Assembly (NCBI GenBank): GCA_938023035.1
Contig: CALIDI010000041.1
Span: 1-50,142 of the forward strand
Reading direction: 5' to 3'
Origin: an uncultured Leptolyngbyaceae cyanobacterium
Lineage (GTDB): Bacteria > Cyanobacteriota > Cyanobacteriia > Leptolyngbyales > Leptolyngbyaceae
Length of the DNA stretch: 50,142 nucleotides
Below are positions 49,010 to 50,142 of the stretch, piece after piece. Numbering within the stretch: the first letter of the stretch is position 1; each line of letters starts with the position of its first letter. Under the pieces are notes generated by a model, which was not told where the DNA came from, made no database searches, and worked only from the letters and a program-made list of their open reading frames with translations. The translations under genes and the position numbers were made by a program.

Positions 49010-49804
49010 CTAGCTATTCAGCAACCGCACTCGCCCACTGGTTAAGCAGCGCGGGGGGTGGCCAGGCAGGCTGAGCTGTAACCGCCCCTGGGCGTCAATC
49101 CCAATCGCGGTGCCGATCAGGGTTTCACCACCTAACTCAACCTGGATGGTTTGATTCAATAAAGCATCTCGATAGTGTAACTCTGGCAACAAAAGAGTGA
49201 GGCTAGGAGCCGCCTCGCGGCAACCCGCCTGCTCCAGCCAGCCAGCTATTTGACAGAGGTACTTGCGGAGTTGTTGCAGCAGTGCCCATTCGCTGGGCAC
49301 CTCCGAAGAGAGATGATGCAAACTAATCGGGTTGCCTATCATGGCAATATCTAGTCCTGCCTGGGCAAAGTTGACACAACGGTTAAGGCCAACGCCTACA
49401 ATCACCCGCGGGCGATCGCAGGAAGAAGAACGCATTTCGCACAGAATCCCAGCTAATTTGCGCTGATTCGCCCATATGTCATTGGGCCACTTTAGCTGTA
49501 ACACGCCTCGCAGGTGCGGCAACAACCCTTCAATCGCAGAAATGACCGCCAGCCCAATTGCCAGGGTTAGACCTGGCAACTGAGCCATAAGCAACCCATC
49601 CAACACAAAACTAGCGGTTAAGCTCCCCGCTGGGGCATACCATACCCTCCCCTGCTGCCCCCGACCTGCCGTTTGCTGTCGGGTAAACACACAGTCGCCA
49701 TGGCTTAATTGCTCACTGTGCTGCAATGCCCAGGTATTCGTGCTGTCGCATTCTGGGAGCCAATGCAACCAATCGAATAAAGCATTGGGTGGGGTGTTTT
49801 CCAT
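49010..49804 (-). CDS. birA: Biotin--[acetyl-CoA-carboxylase] ligase (BirA, no DNA-binding domain)
   Basis: A 264-residue biotin protein ligase that attaches biotin to the acetyl-CoA carboxylase carrier protein. It has STNTWALQHSEQLSHGDCVF, the biotin/AMP-binding loop AGRGQQGRVWYAPAG, LKWPNDIWANQRKLAGILCE and VGVGLNRCVNF. The C-terminal SH3-like domain spans about residues 210-264. There is no N-terminal helix-turn-helix, so it is a group I enzyme and not a repressor. Confidence 0.93.
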   Translation of the reverse strand: MENTPPNALFDWLHWLPECDSTNTWALQHSEQLSHGDCVFTRQQTAGRGQQGRVWYAPAGSLTASFVLDGLLMAQLPGLTLAIGLAVISAIEGLLPHLRGVLQLKWPNDIWANQRKLAGILCEMRSSSCDRPRVIVGVGLNRCVNFAQAGLDIAMIGNPISLHHLSSEVPSEWALLQQLRKYLCQIAGWLEQAGCREAAPSLTLLLPELHYRDALLNQTIQVELGGETLIGTAIGIDAQGRLQLSLPGHPPRCLTSGRVRLLNS

Positions 49805-49938
49805 TTGAGAACCAAAGCTATTTATACGTCAATTTGGCAATCAGGAAGATTTTTTGGAAATTTTGAGCCAATCTTTTGCAATGGTCACAGATTTCACCAA
49901 TAATTGACCAGTGTCCTAGTCTAGATGACGGTATCCCT

Positions 49939-50142
49939 ATGCCTTGTTGCGCGACCTTGGCTGAGTTGGTGACGGTGACGAATGCAACGCTGATTGCGGC
50001 GACAGGAGATAAGCTCAACGTTTCCACGATGGGCCTAACGACCGATAGCCGCAGTCTACAGGCGGGGCAAGTGTTTGTGGCATTGCGGGGGGAAAAGTTT
50101 GATGGTCACGATTTTGTGACGATAGCCGCAGCCAAAGGCGCG
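49939..50142 (+). CDS. murF: UDP-N-acetylmuramoyl-tripeptide--D-alanyl-D-alanine ligase MurF (N-terminal part)
   Basis: The first 68 codons of a Mur ligase run off the right edge. LTTDSRSLQAGQVFVALRGE followed by KFDGHDFVTIAAAKGA is the substrate-binding N-terminal domain, whose TDSR...G..FVAL.G..DGH pattern is typical of MurF. The start at 49939 is the first ATG in frame near the beginning of homology. The ATPase and ligase domains lie outside the window. It acts in the last cytoplasmic step of peptidoglycan precursor synthesis. Confidence 0.85.
   Translation, partial: MPCCATLAELVTVTNATLIAATGDKLNVSTMGLTTDSRSLQAGQVFVALRGEKFDGHDFVTIAAAKGA

Overview
The window is from a cyanobacterium. HIP1 octamers (GCGATCGC) are scattered through most genes, and the housekeeping genes are cyanobacterial in kind: the lycopene-cyclase paralogue CruP, a DUF751/Ycf33 gene next to rbfA, a DUF760 gene, the arginine dihydrolase AgrE/ArgZ, a PEP-CTERM protein and a lumenal-type pentapeptide protein. 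Genus cannot be fixed from this sequence alone.

Region 1 (1-15444) is a type III-D CRISPR-Cas locus. A minus-strand operon reads csx3-ATPase, a CARF nuclease-like gene, cas10, a 56-aa ORF, cas7, csx10, a double Cas7, a nucleotidyltransferase, csx19, Uma2, a large TIGR03986-type RAMP, a relic of a second CARF nuclease, and a second, broken cas10. Most junctions from the CARF gene to Uma2 are 4-bp stop/start overlaps. A WYL-type regulator (TIGR03985-like) diverges from csx3 across an intergenic region with an 18-bp palindrome. The first cas10 is intact with GGDD and no HD domain seen. The second has two one-base homopolymer shifts and is cut by an IS5-family (IS903-type) element whose right end opens the window. 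No CRISPR array, cas1, cas2 or cas6 is visible here.

Region 2 (about 15450-22110) is an insertion-sequence graveyard with foreign cargo: a decayed IS3-family element fused to an IS4-like transposase tail, a class D beta-lactamase, a RidA-like protein, a collapsed alpha/beta hydrolase, an AraC regulator, a broken SDR gene and an IS256-family element. Two of the dead transposase genes carry 35-39 bp direct repeats separated by 33-34 bp of unique sequence. This geometry resembles repeat-spacer units and could reflect off-target Cas1-Cas2 integration; it is the most unusual signal in the window.

Region 3 (22185-50142) is mostly ordinary chromosome: a P-loop ATPase, mutY, DUF760, an FAD oxidoreductase, dam, DUF751, rbfA, a PEP-CTERM protein, cruP, purQ, a VOC protein, ssb, miaB, minC-minD-minE, a TM/helical-repeat protein, a photolyase/cryptochrome, an EF-hand protein, agrE, an O-methyltransferase, a pentapeptide protein, birA and the start of murF. 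Intergenic DNA repeatedly shows short perfect or near-perfect tandem duplications of 10-23 bp.
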